In this document: piece after piece, positions 46,595 to 53,496 of the stretch | Numbering within the stretch: the first letter of the stretch is position 1 | Layout: each line of letters begins with the position of its first letter | Source of the DNA: a virus | Reading direction: 5' to 3' (one strand) | Virus record (IMG/VR): IMGVR_UViG_3300044701_003160 | Location: 155,019 to 219,018 of that record | Length of the DNA stretch: 64,000 nucleotides | The notes under the pieces: model-generated | What the model was told of the DNA's origin: nothing | Seen by the model: the letters and a program-made list of their open reading frames with translations, nothing else | Databases searched by the model: none | Made by a program: the position numbers and the translations under genes

Positions 46595-46614
46595 GATGCA
46601 CTTTCAGGGGCCCA
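46595..46614 (-). repeat. GGGCCC element copy 2
   Basis: Exact 20-base core. The upstream gene stop (TGA) lies 3 bases before it, and the ATG at 46565 is 29 bases after it. Flanks add ACTGAT/ATCAGT, so this copy is also an imperfect inverted repeat. Confidence 0.9.
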
Positions 46615-46617
46615 GTA

Positions 46618-46779
46618 TCAGTAACATTGCCGATCATAGATTGACTCATTCCATCCGTTACGATAGTATTCACGAGCATCATAATCTTCAGCAGTCATTA
46701 GATCATCGTGCTCACAATCTTCATAGTAAGCATCAAACTTAGAATACGATTCACCTTTGTAGAAACTGGTTGTCGTCAT
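46618..46779 (-). CDS. small Tyr/Asp-rich protein
   Basis: 53 residues (MTTTSFYKGESYSKFDAYYE, AEDYDAREYYRNGWNESIYD). Acidic and aromatic-rich. The stop codon is 3 bases from element copy 2. ATGA overlap with the upstream gene. Function unknown. Confidence 0.65.
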   Translation of the reverse strand: MTTTSFYKGESYSKFDAYYEDCEHDDLMTAEDYDAREYYRNGWNESIYDRQCY

Positions 46780-46937
46780 TTGTGATTCTGAAAGTTGTTT
46801 GCGTTGTTTGTTTGAACTGCATTGATTGTCTGCTTCTGAACAAACCTAACTCCGTTGTCCAAAATAGGCGCAAGACCGTTAAAGCCTACCGTTCCGACTG
46901 AAATACCAAGAACGGTTCCAAGTATAAAGGATTTCAT
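46776..46937 (-). CDS. small membrane-anchored protein
   Basis: 53 residues with an N-terminal hydrophobic segment (MKSFILGTVLGISVGTVGFN) and an Asn/Gln-rich polar tail ending NNFQNHK. Probably a single membrane anchor or uncleaved signal. Coupled by ATGA to the gene downstream. Confidence 0.65.
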   Translation of the reverse strand: MKSFILGTVLGISVGTVGFNGLAPILDNGVRFVQKQTINAVQTNNANNFQNHK

Positions 46938-46940
46938 AAT

Positions 46941-47285
46941 TTAGACTCCAAGATCAACAAGTTTCAGGAAAACATTCTTTCTTGCAACTACCTTACCGTT
47001 TACAGTATAAGAGTAACGAACTCCACCCTTTACAGTCGGTGAGCAACGGCAATAGAGTTTGACCTCGTTAATCTTATCACCTTGCTGATTGTGCAAAGGA
47101 AAGTAATAAGAACACTCACCAGCAATATATGATGCTTTAGAGCGAGGATCAACAACAACGGTAGCATTCAGGCGATCAATAATACCATTGCGAGCATCAT
47201 AATTATCGCGGGCAAGTTTGGATGCAAGATTGATGCTATCTTGAATGTCGTTGATGGTCATTTGGTTGGTTTGGGTGTTGCTCAT
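46941..47285 (-). CDS. hypothetical protein under element copy 3
   Basis: 114 residues. N-terminal helical part (NDIQDSINLASKLARDNYDA), then a beta domain with AGECSYYFPL and KLYCRCSPTVKGGVRYSYTV. Two starts are possible: the ATG at 47285 inside the element flank, or the ATG at 47261 (MTINDIQ), which leaves a 24-base leader. Confidence 0.7.
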   Translation of the reverse strand: MSNTQTNQMTINDIQDSINLASKLARDNYDARNGIIDRLNATVVVDPRSKASYIAGECSYYFPLHNQQGDKINEVKLYCRCSPTVKGGVRYSYTVNGKVVARKNVFLKLVDLGV

Positions 47286-47291
47286 ACTACT

Positions 47292-47311
47292 GATGCACTT
47301 TCAGGGGCCCA
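47292..47311 (-). repeat. GGGCCC element copy 3
   Basis: Exact 20-base core; the flanking ATG at 47285 is 6 bases downstream and the stop of the upstream gene 3 bases upstream. Confidence 0.9.
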
Positions 47312-47314
47312 GTA

Positions 47315-47482
47315 TCAGTCACTTACCGAAACCCAGTTGTTACCATCATACTCAACCATCTCTCCATCGACTATACAAAACTCCATCAAATAATAATCAA
47401 GACTTACACCAAGTTCATCAGCTTCAGATTTGAGTTCAGTAAATTGTTGAACGTCAAGAATAAAGAAATTAGTTTCAATCAT
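47315..47482 (-). CDS. small acidic hypothetical protein
   Basis: 55 residues (MIETNFFILDVQQFTELKSE, LGVSLDYYLMEFCIVDGEMV). Contains a DELGVSLDYYLMEF helix like that in the gene at 57881 (SKLGITVDYFISEF), so the two may be distant paralogues. Stop is 3 bases from element copy 3. Confidence 0.68.
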   Translation of the reverse strand: MIETNFFILDVQQFTELKSEADELGVSLDYYLMEFCIVDGEMVEYDGNNWVSVSD

Positions 47483-47483
47483 C

Positions 47484-47645
47484 TTACCAGTTAATAAGAG
47501 TAGCTGTGTTGCCTAGTTGATTTTGTTCGTGAATGATTTCTTCTGCGTGAGCATAAGTTTTAACTGTGATGTATCGTGCTTTGCCTCTTGTTTCAGGAAA
47601 CAAATTGAGACGATCAATGATACGAACTGTATTAGAATGTTTCAT
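47484..47645 (-). CDS. small hypothetical protein
   Basis: 53 residues (NTVRIIDRLNLFPETRGKAR, YAHAEEIIHEQNQLGNTATL). Mixed alpha/beta, no motif recognised. Two bases from the next start. Confidence 0.65.
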   Translation of the reverse strand: MKHSNTVRIIDRLNLFPETRGKARYITVKTYAHAEEIIHEQNQLGNTATLINW

Positions 47646-47646
47646 T

Positions 47647-47820
47647 TCAGACAGTAGCAGGAGAGAGGGAAACTTCGACTCGTTTGAGATTCAAACCTTG
47701 CAGTTGTTCATTCACACGCTTGCAGATAGCTTCAGTTGGATTCTTGAGTTTGGACTTCTCGTACCAAATAGTACGACAACCATCATTAGTTTCAACTTGA
47801 ATACGAATAGTTTTCATCAT
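47647..47820 (-). CDS. small basic hypothetical protein
   Basis: 57 residues if the first of two adjacent ATGs is used. KTIRIQVETNDGCRTIWYEK then VNEQLQGLNLKRVEVS; beta-alpha-beta pattern. No family recognised. Confidence 0.65.
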   Translation of the reverse strand: MMKTIRIQVETNDGCRTIWYEKSKLKNPTEAICKRVNEQLQGLNLKRVEVSLSPATV

Positions 47821-47823
47821 CAA

Positions 47824-47991
47824 TCAGATAACAGAGTAACAAGCAACAGAGGAAGGAATACCAGATAATGCTAAAGAACCGTTGCGATCATCAGCATAAT
47901 CGTAGGCATCATCTTCGCTGTAGAAAGGTCCAATGTACTCAGGAGAATCGAGTGCATTAGAATCAAATCGGACAGTGTAGGTGGTGTTCAT
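47824..47991 (-). CDS. small acidic protein under element copy 4
   Basis: 55 residues (MNTTYTVRFDSNALDSPEYI, FYSEDDAYDYADDRNGSLAL). The only usable start is the ATG at 47991, six bases after the element core. This matters for reading the element because no downstream start exists. Confidence 0.68.
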   Translation of the reverse strand: MNTTYTVRFDSNALDSPEYIGPFYSEDDAYDYADDRNGSLALSGIPSSVACYSVI

Positions 47992-47997
47992 ACTACT

Positions 47998-48017
47998 GAT
48001 GCACTTTCAGGGGCCCA
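47998..48017 (-). repeat. GGGCCC element copy 4
   Basis: Exact 20-base core, 23 bases after the stop of the gene at 48041 and 6 bases before the ATG at 47991. Confidence 0.9.
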
Positions 48018-48040
48018 GTTGTGATTAACTTGCAGAAAAC

Positions 48041-48232
48041 TTAGAGAGTTTGAAATGCCTCTGCACGGGTGTTTTCATACTTTTTCTTGAGATACTTTTG
48101 TGTGATACTATCAATCACAGGATACCATTGTTCTTTATTGGAAAGATGACTAATACCTCGTGCATCGTTGAGAAGAAACACGATACAGTTCTCCTCATCT
48201 TGAGTGAGATTCAGTCGGTTGAGAATAGTCAT
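48041..48232 (-). CDS. small hypothetical protein
   Basis: 63 residues (MTILNRLNLTQDEENCIVFL, NKEQWYPVIDSITQKYLKKK). Helical and charged. ATGA-type overlap with the upstream gene. No motif recognised. Confidence 0.7.
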   Translation of the reverse strand: MTILNRLNLTQDEENCIVFLLNDARGISHLSNKEQWYPVIDSITQKYLKKKYENTRAEAFQTL

Positions 48233-48510
48233 ACTAGATTAAGTTCAGGAGCAGGTTCAACCTTAAAGTTACCAAATCGACCACAAGAGATAGAAACAGC
48301 ATGAGAAGGTGCGCCGAGTTCATCAACAACATCCCAGAAATCTTTGCCTTCTTCGATTACAACATAACCGAAAGTTCCAGGATTTGAGAGTTGCTTACGT
48401 CCATTCTGTTTTGCATCATTCAGGTTAAAGAATCGCTCTTTACGATTCCACCAACCTAGACGTGCTACATCTTCACTTGGACCGAAAGAGATTGTGATAA
48501 AGTCAGACAT
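48229..48510 (-). CDS. hypothetical protein
   Basis: 93 residues (DFITISFGPSEDVARLGWWN, GTFGYVVIEEGKDFWDVVDE, ending in a Pro/Glu-rich tail). Alternating beta strands; no known domain recognised. Overlaps the next start by four bases. Confidence 0.7.
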   Translation of the reverse strand: MSDFITISFGPSEDVARLGWWNRKERFFNLNDAKQNGRKQLSNPGTFGYVVIEEGKDFWDVVDELGAPSHAVSISCGRFGNFKVEPAPELNLV

Positions 48511-48517
48511 AATCAGT

Positions 48518-48697
48518 TCAGGATTTAATCAATGAAGGATAGTCTTTCATACGGAAGACTTTGTTGCGAGGGTTAATGTCAATCAATCGGTCAAGTGCAT
48601 CACCAATCGTAGAACGAACTTGCTCATCTTTCAGTGATACTTGCTCATACACTTCGTAGAGAGCAGTATAAATGTCGTCCCATTGAGTTTGAGTCAT
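48518..48697 (-). CDS. small helical hypothetical protein
   Basis: 59 residues from the ATG at 48697, chosen because it follows the upstream stop as TGATTATG; the frame remains open to 48745. Sequence MTQTQWDDIYTALYEVYEQV, then DALDRLIDINPRNKVFRMKD. Helical; function unknown. Confidence 0.7.
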   Translation of the reverse strand: MTQTQWDDIYTALYEVYEQVSLKDEQVRSTIGDALDRLIDINPRNKVFRMKDYPSLIKS

Positions 48698-48699
48698 AA

Positions 48700-48924
48700 T
48701 CAGGCAGGAAGAACACAGAAAGTTCCACACCAACCGCGAACCCATTGTAGAGTTTCATCGTAGGAAGTGCGGGGTTTGGACATTACCATCGACACATTCT
48801 TTTCAGGATTGTATGCAATAGCAACGAACTTGTCTTCTACTTGTTGAATCCACATTTGATTCACTTTACCTTCCTTCCAGTTGGTGTGATAGTGGTAGAC
48901 TTGATCCATTGTGGTTGTGCTCAT
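48700..48924 (-). CDS. small hypothetical protein under element copy 5
   Basis: 74 residues from the ATG at 48924; the internal ATG at 48909 (MDQVYHYHTNWKEGKVNQMW) is an equally good start with a 15-base longer leader. Residues include DKFVAIAYNPEKNVSMVMSK and a Trp/Cys-rich end (WVRGWCGTFCVLPA). Confidence 0.7.
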   Translation of the reverse strand: MSTTTMDQVYHYHTNWKEGKVNQMWIQQVEDKFVAIAYNPEKNVSMVMSKPRTSYDETLQWVRGWCGTFCVLPA

Positions 48925-48930
48925 ACTACT

Positions 48931-48950
48931 GATGCACTTTCAGGGGCCCA
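48931..48950 (-). repeat. GGGCCC element copy 5
   Basis: Exact 20-base core between the stop at 48958 and the ATG at 48924. Confidence 0.9.
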
Positions 48951-48957
48951 GTTGTTA

Positions 48958-49422
48958 TCAACAACTGTACATTAATGCACCTAAACCTGCACCAAATAAT
49001 GTCCAACCGTTACTCTTATAATTGCGATAGGAATAGTTATAACTACCCGAAGAACTGCTACCACTATAGTTGCGATTGTAATTTGAGTTGTATTTGTAAC
49101 CATTTCCACCTGATAGTGCTTCTGCTAATCCAGCACCCATAGCTGCACCTGCGGTAGGATTACAAACTCGCTGACGATAGTATGGTTGTTGATTGTAGTA
49201 TGGTTGCTGATTTACAACTACATTATTACCACAAGGAACACGATTGCGAGTACGATTTACATAACCACTCACATAGTTTCCATAGTTGTTATAGTAACCA
49301 GGAACGTATTGTTCCACATTCACATAACAATAGCTTTCACCATAAACATTCACTTGCTGTGCCTGAGTTGGTGCAACAAATGCAAATGGAAGTAAGAGTG
49401 AAAGAGTGAGTAGATGTTTCAT
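48958..49422 (-). CDS. secreted Tyr/Asn/Gly-rich protein
   Basis: 154 residues. A classical signal peptide (MKHLLTLSLLLPFAFVAPTQ, cleavage likely after AQA). The mature part is rich in Tyr, Asn, Gly and Ser (VPGYYNNYGNYVSGYV, YYNQQPYYRQR), with two glycine-helix segments, AAMGAGLAEALSGG and WTLFGAGLGALMYSC. Export of such a low-complexity protein from the infected host is unusual for a phage; it may act in the periplasm or envelope during lysis or superinfection exclusion. Related proteins are, as far as I recall, known only as hypotheticals. Confidence 0.78.
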   Translation of the reverse strand: MKHLLTLSLLLPFAFVAPTQAQQVNVYGESYCYVNVEQYVPGYYNNYGNYVSGYVNRTRNRVPCGNNVVVNQQPYYNQQPYYRQRVCNPTAGAAMGAGLAEALSGGNGYKYNSNYNRNYSGSSSSGSYNYSYRNYKSNGWTLFGAGLGALMYSC

Positions 49423-49686
49423 TTACCAAGTACCATTTTGGATGTGGATTTTCTTGATTTCAGTATAAAGAAACTGACGAAGTTTAGGGTCTGTGGTGTT
49501 ATCAAAAGCATAATAGAGGCGATTGAGGTATTCTTTCTGTGTGGTGCATTTGACTACTTTTGCATCAGTTACACCAATACCATTTAGGGGCGAACCTGAT
49601 TGTACTTTGTTTTTTCCGAAGTTACCAGAAACGCGACCAGATGTACGCAGTTTAGGTTTAATCTTTGAGAGATTGGAGTAAGTCAT
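49423..49686 (-). CDS. small basic hypothetical protein
   Basis: 87 residues. Basic N-terminal half (NLSKIKPKLRTSGRVSGNFG) and helical C-terminal half (TTQKEYLNRLYYAFDNTTDP). Stop is directly adjacent to the signal-peptide gene. Function unknown. Confidence 0.7.
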   Translation of the reverse strand: MTYSNLSKIKPKLRTSGRVSGNFGKNKVQSGSPLNGIGVTDAKVVKCTTQKEYLNRLYYAFDNTTDPKLRQFLYTEIKKIHIQNGTW

Positions 49687-49913
49687 TTCACAGTAATCGT
49701 TTGATTTTTAATCTGACAGAGGCGGGAAAGATTATCACCAGACAAAGCAACTTGAATGAAGTTGTAGTTAGTTTCACATTGCTGATTGAGTGCTTGTTGA
49801 GTTGTAATCACTCTAAGAACACCAGCAATAGGAGCACCAACAAATCCAATCAGTATAATAACAATAATCAGTAGAGAAACAACATCAGACAAATCAAAAT
49901 TGTTCTTTTTCAT
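49683..49913 (-). CDS. single-span membrane protein
   Basis: 76 residues: short polar N-terminus, one long hydrophobic helix (VVSLLIIVIILIGFVGAPIAG), then a soluble tail with two Cys (NQQCETNYNFIQV, SRLCQIKNQTI). ATGA coupling to the next gene. A spanin or holin partner is conceivable from the topology but not supported by motif. Confidence 0.72.
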   Translation of the reverse strand: MKKNNFDLSDVVSLLIIVIILIGFVGAPIAGVLRVITTQQALNQQCETNYNFIQVALSGDNLSRLCQIKNQTITVK

Positions 49914-50119
49914 CGTGGAAACACAAGATTGTATTTGGAGATTAGCAAATCACGCACACATTCACGATCAATACTATCACCAGCAAACTCATCTCCTTTC
50001 AGTTTAAGTATCTTGAGATGCGTAGAAGTTGCTTGTTTGATGAGTTTCAGAGTTGCACCCATAGGATACAATCCATCGGGACCATAGAAAGAGAGAACAT
50101 AATCGTAAAAGTCAGTCAT
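49910..50119 (-). CDS. conserved small phage protein (DFYDYVLSFYGP type)
   Basis: 69 residues from the ATG at 50119 (MTDFYDYVLSFYGPDGLYPM, then a helix and DSIDRECVRDLLISKYNL). The start is placed next to the upstream stop; the frame is open further. The DFYDYVLSFYGP opening is, to my knowledge, shared by small proteins of other marine myoviruses. Confidence 0.75.
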   Translation of the reverse strand: MTDFYDYVLSFYGPDGLYPMGATLKLIKQATSTHLKILKLKGDEFAGDSIDRECVRDLLISKYNLVFPR

Positions 50120-50120
50120 T

Positions 50121-50330
50121 TCAGTTACAATCATAGTTGTTGAGAATGTTACGGGCAAACTTCATAAAATCGTATGCAGTTACACCACCTTTGTGATTAT
50201 CAACGGTATAACCATCAAGCATGTCTGTCTGATTGTAAGTATTCACAATCAACAAACAAGCATCATAAAGTGCTGCCTGATGTTCTTCTTCAGAGTGAAA
50301 AGAAATTGCGTTGTAGGATGGAAGAGTCAT
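50121..50330 (-). CDS. small hypothetical protein
   Basis: 69 residues from the ATG at 50330 (MTLPSYNAISFHSEEEHQAA, VTAYDFMKFARNILNNYDC). Helical, acidic. Start chosen by the TGA-to-ATG spacing with the upstream gene. Confidence 0.7.
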   Translation of the reverse strand: MTLPSYNAISFHSEEEHQAALYDACLLIVNTYNQTDMLDGYTVDNHKGGVTAYDFMKFARNILNNYDCN

Positions 50331-50337
50331 AATCAGT

Positions 50338-50535
50338 TCAGAGATTGATCCAGAGAGCATTAGCAACTACATCAGCGGCACCTGCTACATTATCACGCAC
50401 AATCAGTCGCAGAGTTTCTGCACCTTGAGGATGTTTGTGCATTTCGCGGATGTTATCTGCGGTGCGTGGATCATTAGCAGCATCCACAATCATTTCAGCG
50501 ATTTGGTTAATCATTTGACTTTGTGTGGTTCTCAT
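50338..50535 (-). CDS. small helical protein under element copy 6
   Basis: 65 residues from the ATG at 50535, or 58 from the ATG at 50514 (MINQIAEMIVDAANDPRTAD). All-helical. Preceded by copy 6 of the repeat element and, beyond it, the plus-strand homing gene. Confidence 0.7.
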   Translation of the reverse strand: MRTTQSQMINQIAEMIVDAANDPRTADNIREMHKHPQGAETLRLIVRDNVAGAADVVANALWINL

Positions 50536-50541
50536 ACTACT

Positions 50542-50561
50542 GATGCACTTTAAGGGGCCCA
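50542..50561 (-). repeat. GGGCCC element copy 6
   Basis: One mismatch to the core (TTTAAG in place of TTTCAG on the plus strand). The ATG at 50535 is 6 bases downstream. The GIY-YIG insertion begins close to its other side. Confidence 0.88.
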
Positions 50562-50593
50562 GTAACTATTAGGAACCTAATAAATAATGTGCC

Positions 50594-50667
50594 TAAGTGG
50601 GTGGTACTTCTCAGGCGGGGACACTAGAAATAGTGTCCCTTATAAATAATACTACCACCCAAACTTA
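50594..50667 (+). promoter_or_regulatory. nested hairpin enclosing late promoter TATAAATA
   Basis: Outer arms GGGTGGTA (50599-50606) and TACCACCC (50653-50660), extendable through TAAGT and ACTTA; inner 9-bp hairpin GGGACACTA-GAAA-TAGTGTCCC (50618-50639); a perfect late promoter TATAAATA at 50641-50648 between inner and outer arms. The GIY-YIG ATG is at 50678. A read-through early transcript would fold into the hairpin, while a late transcript starting near 50654 would lack the left arm. This parallels the known late control of T4 I-TevI. Confidence 0.75.
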
Positions 50668-50677
50668 GAGTAGAACT

Positions 50678-51403
50678 ATGGTAAACCCTAACAGGTTTTA
50701 TACTTATGCTTACTTGCGTGAAGATAGGACACCTTACTATATTGGTAAAGGTAGCGGGCGGAGAGTATATACAAAAAGAAAAGATGGAGTAAATGCACCC
50801 AAAGATAAATCCAAAATAATCTTTCTTAAACAAAATCTAACTGAAGAAGAGGCATTTAGGCACGAAATCTATATGATTGCAGTGTTTGGTAGAAAGGATT
50901 TAGAAACTGGTATTCTTCACAATAAGACTAATGGTGGCGAAGGCCCAAGTGGATATAAGTTTAGTGAGGAGAGTAAAGCAAGAATGAGTGCTGCAAAGAA
51001 AGGTAAACCTACTCATAATAAAGGTAAAACTCTTTCAGACGAAACAAAAAAGAAAATTGGTATAGCAAGAAAAGGCAGAACTCACTCAGAAGAAAGTAAA
51101 AGAAAAATGAGTGAAGCAAATAAAGGTAAAACTAAATCAGAAGAACATAAAAGAAAACTAAGAGAAATAAACAAAAATAGAAAATTTATATGCAATATCA
51201 TATGGACTATTGAAAACATTCATACCGAAGAATTATTTGAAATTATCAACTTAAATGAGTGGTGTAGAAATAACAACTTAAATTCAGGAACACTCAACAG
51301 AACACAAAATCACATCAAACAATATAAAGGATACAGAATTATCTCCAAGAGTTTTGTAGAAAATTCTGACGGGAAAAGCAGGACCTATCAACCAACTTCA
51401 TAA
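50678..51403 (+). CDS. GIY-YIG homing endonuclease with NUMOD3 repeats
   Basis: 241 residues, the only convincing plus-strand gene. GIY-YIG nuclease domain at residues 7-90: [21 protein letters not shown] (YIG at 21-23), catalytic Glu in [11 protein letters not shown], and NKTNGGEGP. Four NUMOD3 DNA-binding repeats follow ([59 protein letters not shown]), then a NUMOD1-like HTH with [19 protein letters not shown]. Intact by inspection. Its 3' end overlaps the ligase-like gene on the other strand by 65 bases, consistent with insertion at that gene's end. Confidence 0.93.
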   Translation: MVNPNRFYTYAYLREDRTPYYIGKGSGRRVYTKRKDGVNAPKDKSKIIFLKQNLTEEEAFRHEIYMIAVFGRKDLETGILHNKTNGGEGPSGYKFSEESKARMSAAKKGKPTHNKGKTLSDETKKKIGIARKGRTHSEESKRKMSEANKGKTKSEEHKRKLREINKNRKFICNIIWTIENIHTEELFEIINLNEWCRNNNLNSGTLNRTQNHIKQYKGYRIISKSFVENSDGKSRTYQPTS

Positions 51404-52217
51404 TGATGCTATCATTTTTCAGAACAAATCCTTCACCAACAATCCTTTCACCATTAAGATAAGATTTTGGTGCATCACTGACGATCATACAATCCATCAA
51501 ATCTTCTTTGAGTTCAATCATTGTGAGATACAAATGAGCAAGATGCTTACACCCCAAAATGTTGATAAGATTAAACCAGTTGAGTTCTTCCTCAGACCTA
51601 ATGATAGCATTGATTTTAACTTTTGCCTCTGCTGCTTCTTTTACAGACAGGAATTGCACATCGCTCGTATCAATCTCTGGTAGAACTGGACGGACCATAT
51701 CTACAATCGGTTGAACAAACTTAACGCTCTCAGTATCATCAAAGAATGGTGCAGTTCCAGACACATAAGCATCCTTCAACTCACCATCAGTATTCCAAAC
51801 TGTGTGTGGAGCAATTACAATCTTTTGAGCAATTACTTCAGGAAACTGATACGAAATTGTATTTGGTTGAAAAGTATCAGTATCGCCAAAACCAATAAAG
51901 TCACCTTGAATGATACTATCGACGCGAGGAAGATAATCAAAGCAAGCGTGAAGAATGTCTGCAACCTTGCCCGAATGGTTCTTCTCAATTTCATCGTGAG
52001 AATGATTGATCTTAAGTTTAACTTTGTTGAAGACAGATTTAGTGCCTACAAAGAACTTACCAGTTGCAGGATTGGTTCCCCAAACAATAGCAGGACTACC
52101 ATCAATCTTCAGCGAAACTTCATAGTCTCCGTTGAAGAAATCAAGGACTGATAGATCACCAGTAAGGATACAATCCTCAAAGTGTTCTTGATGCTTGTTA
52201 AGTGGTTTGGTCTTCAT
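51339..52217 (-). CDS. ligase-fold nucleotidyltransferase (DUF6267-like)
   Basis: 292 residues. [17 protein letters not shown] at 35-50 carries the KxDG motif of the covalent nucleotidyltransferase superfamily (DNA/RNA ligases, capping enzymes), with Lys37 as presumptive nucleophile. [23 protein letters not shown] (motif III-like), EGFVLKN (motif IV-like) and IMKLVDR (motif V-like) follow in order. Related cyanophage proteins are unclassified ligase-fold proteins. The last residues after FSRQNF lie under the convergent GIY-YIG gene and may be altered. Start at 52217 lies in the flank of element copy 7. Role in nucleic-acid repair is inferred. Confidence 0.78.
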   Translation of the reverse strand: MKTKPLNKHQEHFEDCILTGDLSVLDFFNGDYEVSLKIDGSPAIVWGTNPATGKFFVGTKSVFNKVKLKINHSHDEIEKNHSGKVADILHACFDYLPRVDSIIQGDFIGFGDTDTFQPNTISYQFPEVIAQKIVIAPHTVWNTDGELKDAYVSGTAPFFDDTESVKFVQPIVDMVRPVLPEIDTSDVQFLSVKEAAEAKVKINAIIRSEEELNWFNLINILGCKHLAHLYLTMIELKEDLMDCMIVSDAPKSYLNGERIVGEGFVLKNDSIIMKLVDRSCFSRQNFLQNSWR

Positions 52218-52223
52218 ACTATA

Positions 52224-52243
52224 GATGCACTTTGAGGGGCCCA
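52224..52243 (-). repeat. GGGCCC element copy 7
   Basis: One mismatch (TTTGAG for TTTCAG on plus). Downstream flank reads TATAGTATG, giving a clear TATAGT box overlapping the only usable ATG of the ligase-like gene. Confidence 0.88.
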
Positions 52244-52246
52244 GTA

Positions 52247-52432
52247 CTAATCAATGGGTAACTGTGCTACACTCTTACCTTTCTTGAGATCTGAAATATA
52301 TTTACGAGCAGAACTTTCAGTCCTACAGAGTTTCTCAAGTTGTTGCCCATTGTGTATGATAATGTATCCAGAGTTTCCATACGGAATTGCAGCATACTCT
52401 CCATCTTTACCCACAATAAATCCTTCTTTCAT
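52247..52432 (-). CDS. small hypothetical protein
   Basis: 61 residues (GKDGEYAAIPYGNSGYIIIH, SSARKYISDLKKGKSVAQLP). A beta hairpin then a Lys-rich helix. ATGA overlap with the upstream gene. No family recognised. Confidence 0.7.
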   Translation of the reverse strand: MKEGFIVGKDGEYAAIPYGNSGYIIIHNGQQLEKLCRTESSARKYISDLKKGKSVAQLPID

Positions 52433-52977
52433 ACTAAAAACTCCTTTTCGTATTGTATCAAATGCTCAGGAAAGTACAGTCCATTTCCTGATACTGGTTG
52501 TGCGTTTTTCCATCGTTGTTCATTATCTGGACGACGATAGAGATTGATACCAAGATGAGTATACTTTTGGTCTGTTGGTACACTCACAGTATAATCATTA
52601 CCATCGTTCGTTGTAAGCAAACTGAGTTGAATGTTCTCTTCTGCAGTTACAACAACTGTAGCACAAGACTTCCAAAAAATGTCACGAAACACCTCAAAGT
52701 CTTGCAGGTAAATATCAGGATTGTCCAGTATCATTCTACCAACAAACTGCGGAGAAAGATAGTGGTCCTGAACAGTTTTCTTCCTATTCAGTTTGTTATA
52801 GTATGCTGCTTCACTTATAAACCCTGTATGATTTGGAGTTCCACAATCAAACACGCCGATGTAGTAAATCCGTGTGATGGGACGACTAAACTCAGGTTTG
52901 CCCCAGTTATGAACATTTGCTCGCAGACTATTGAAAGTGGTTTCGCAATACTCTTGCCAGCGATTTGAGGTTCTCAT
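52429..52977 (-). CDS. hypothetical protein
   Basis: 182 residues, globular alpha/beta (WQEYCETTFNSLRANVHNWG, RIYYIGVFDCGTPNHTGFIS, ENIQLSLLTTNDGNDYTVSV). No recognised motif. Coupled by ATGA to the gene downstream, and 9 bases after the NUMOD3 gene stop. Confidence 0.75.
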   Translation of the reverse strand: MRTSNRWQEYCETTFNSLRANVHNWGKPEFSRPITRIYYIGVFDCGTPNHTGFISEAAYYNKLNRKKTVQDHYLSPQFVGRMILDNPDIYLQDFEVFRDIFWKSCATVVVTAEENIQLSLLTTNDGNDYTVSVPTDQKYTHLGINLYRRPDNEQRWKNAQPVSGNGLYFPEHLIQYEKEFLV

Positions 52978-52986
52978 TTACAATTT

Positions 52987-53463
52987 CTAAAAAATCAGTG
53001 ATTTGGTTGGATTGGATGGGTGATAGGTCCGTTGCAGTAGAATCGCAAGAAAATCAGGTTTTGACCCCTGATGGCCACAGGGGTCTTGGTGAGACTCACC
53101 TGCGAACGGTGCTTTCTTCCTCCAGTAACATTGGCGTTGCTGTTCTCTTCTTGCCGCCCTGTATTCTTCCTCACTATTATATTTTGATTTACCTTTATTC
53201 CAAGCAACTTGTCCTTTGTGGGATTCACTCATTTTTGCTTTAGTTTCTTCTGTTGGTATTTGAACTCCCTTTTTTCCCTTGTTCCAAGGTATATTTCCTT
53301 TGAGTGAATTGCTAATTTTTTGTTTAGTCTCCTCGCTCAAAGTTCTGTATCCAGGATAAGCACCAGCACCTGGAGGTTGGAAATACTGATATTCACCTTT
53401 TTTAGGAGGTTCCCATTCCATTTCCTTCAAAGATTCTATTATTAGTTCCCAAGTCTCGTCCAT
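52987..53463 (-). CDS. NUMOD3-type homing-gene derivative without nuclease domain
   Basis: 158 residues from the ATG at 53463 (MDETWELIIESLKEMEWEPP); an upstream ATG at 53478 lies too close to the late promoter for a normal leader. Two NUMOD3 units (SEETKQKISNSLKGNIPWNK, TEETKAKMSESHKGQVAWNK) are followed by a charged region and a tail with CGHQGSKPDF and HPSNP. No GIY-YIG, HNH or other nuclease core is visible. Probably a remnant or DNA-binding derivative of a SegD-like homing gene, inserted after the helicase gene. Confidence 0.75.
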   Translation of the reverse strand: MDETWELIIESLKEMEWEPPKKGEYQYFQPPGAGAYPGYRTLSEETKQKISNSLKGNIPWNKGKKGVQIPTEETKAKMSESHKGQVAWNKGKSKYNSEEEYRAARREQQRQCYWRKKAPFAGESHQDPCGHQGSKPDFLAILLQRTYHPSNPTKSLIF

Positions 53464-53488
53464 ACTTGCTATCAGCATCGTTCAATTA

Positions 53489-53496
53489 TATTTATC
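53489..53496 (-). promoter_or_regulatory. late promoter GATAAATA
   Basis: Minus-strand GATAAATA, overlapping the helicase stop codon (TAA). A start about 6 bases downstream favours the ATG at 53463 for the NUMOD3 gene. Confidence 0.55.

Noticed and set aside
49182-49409. Plus-strand frames opposite the signal-peptide gene
   Set aside because: His/Ser-rich antisense of a Tyr/Asn-rich gene, without start signals.
52965-53243. Plus-strand 92-residue frame opposite the NUMOD3 gene
   Set aside because: No late motif or ribosome site on the plus strand, and it is antisense to recognisable NUMOD3 repeats.
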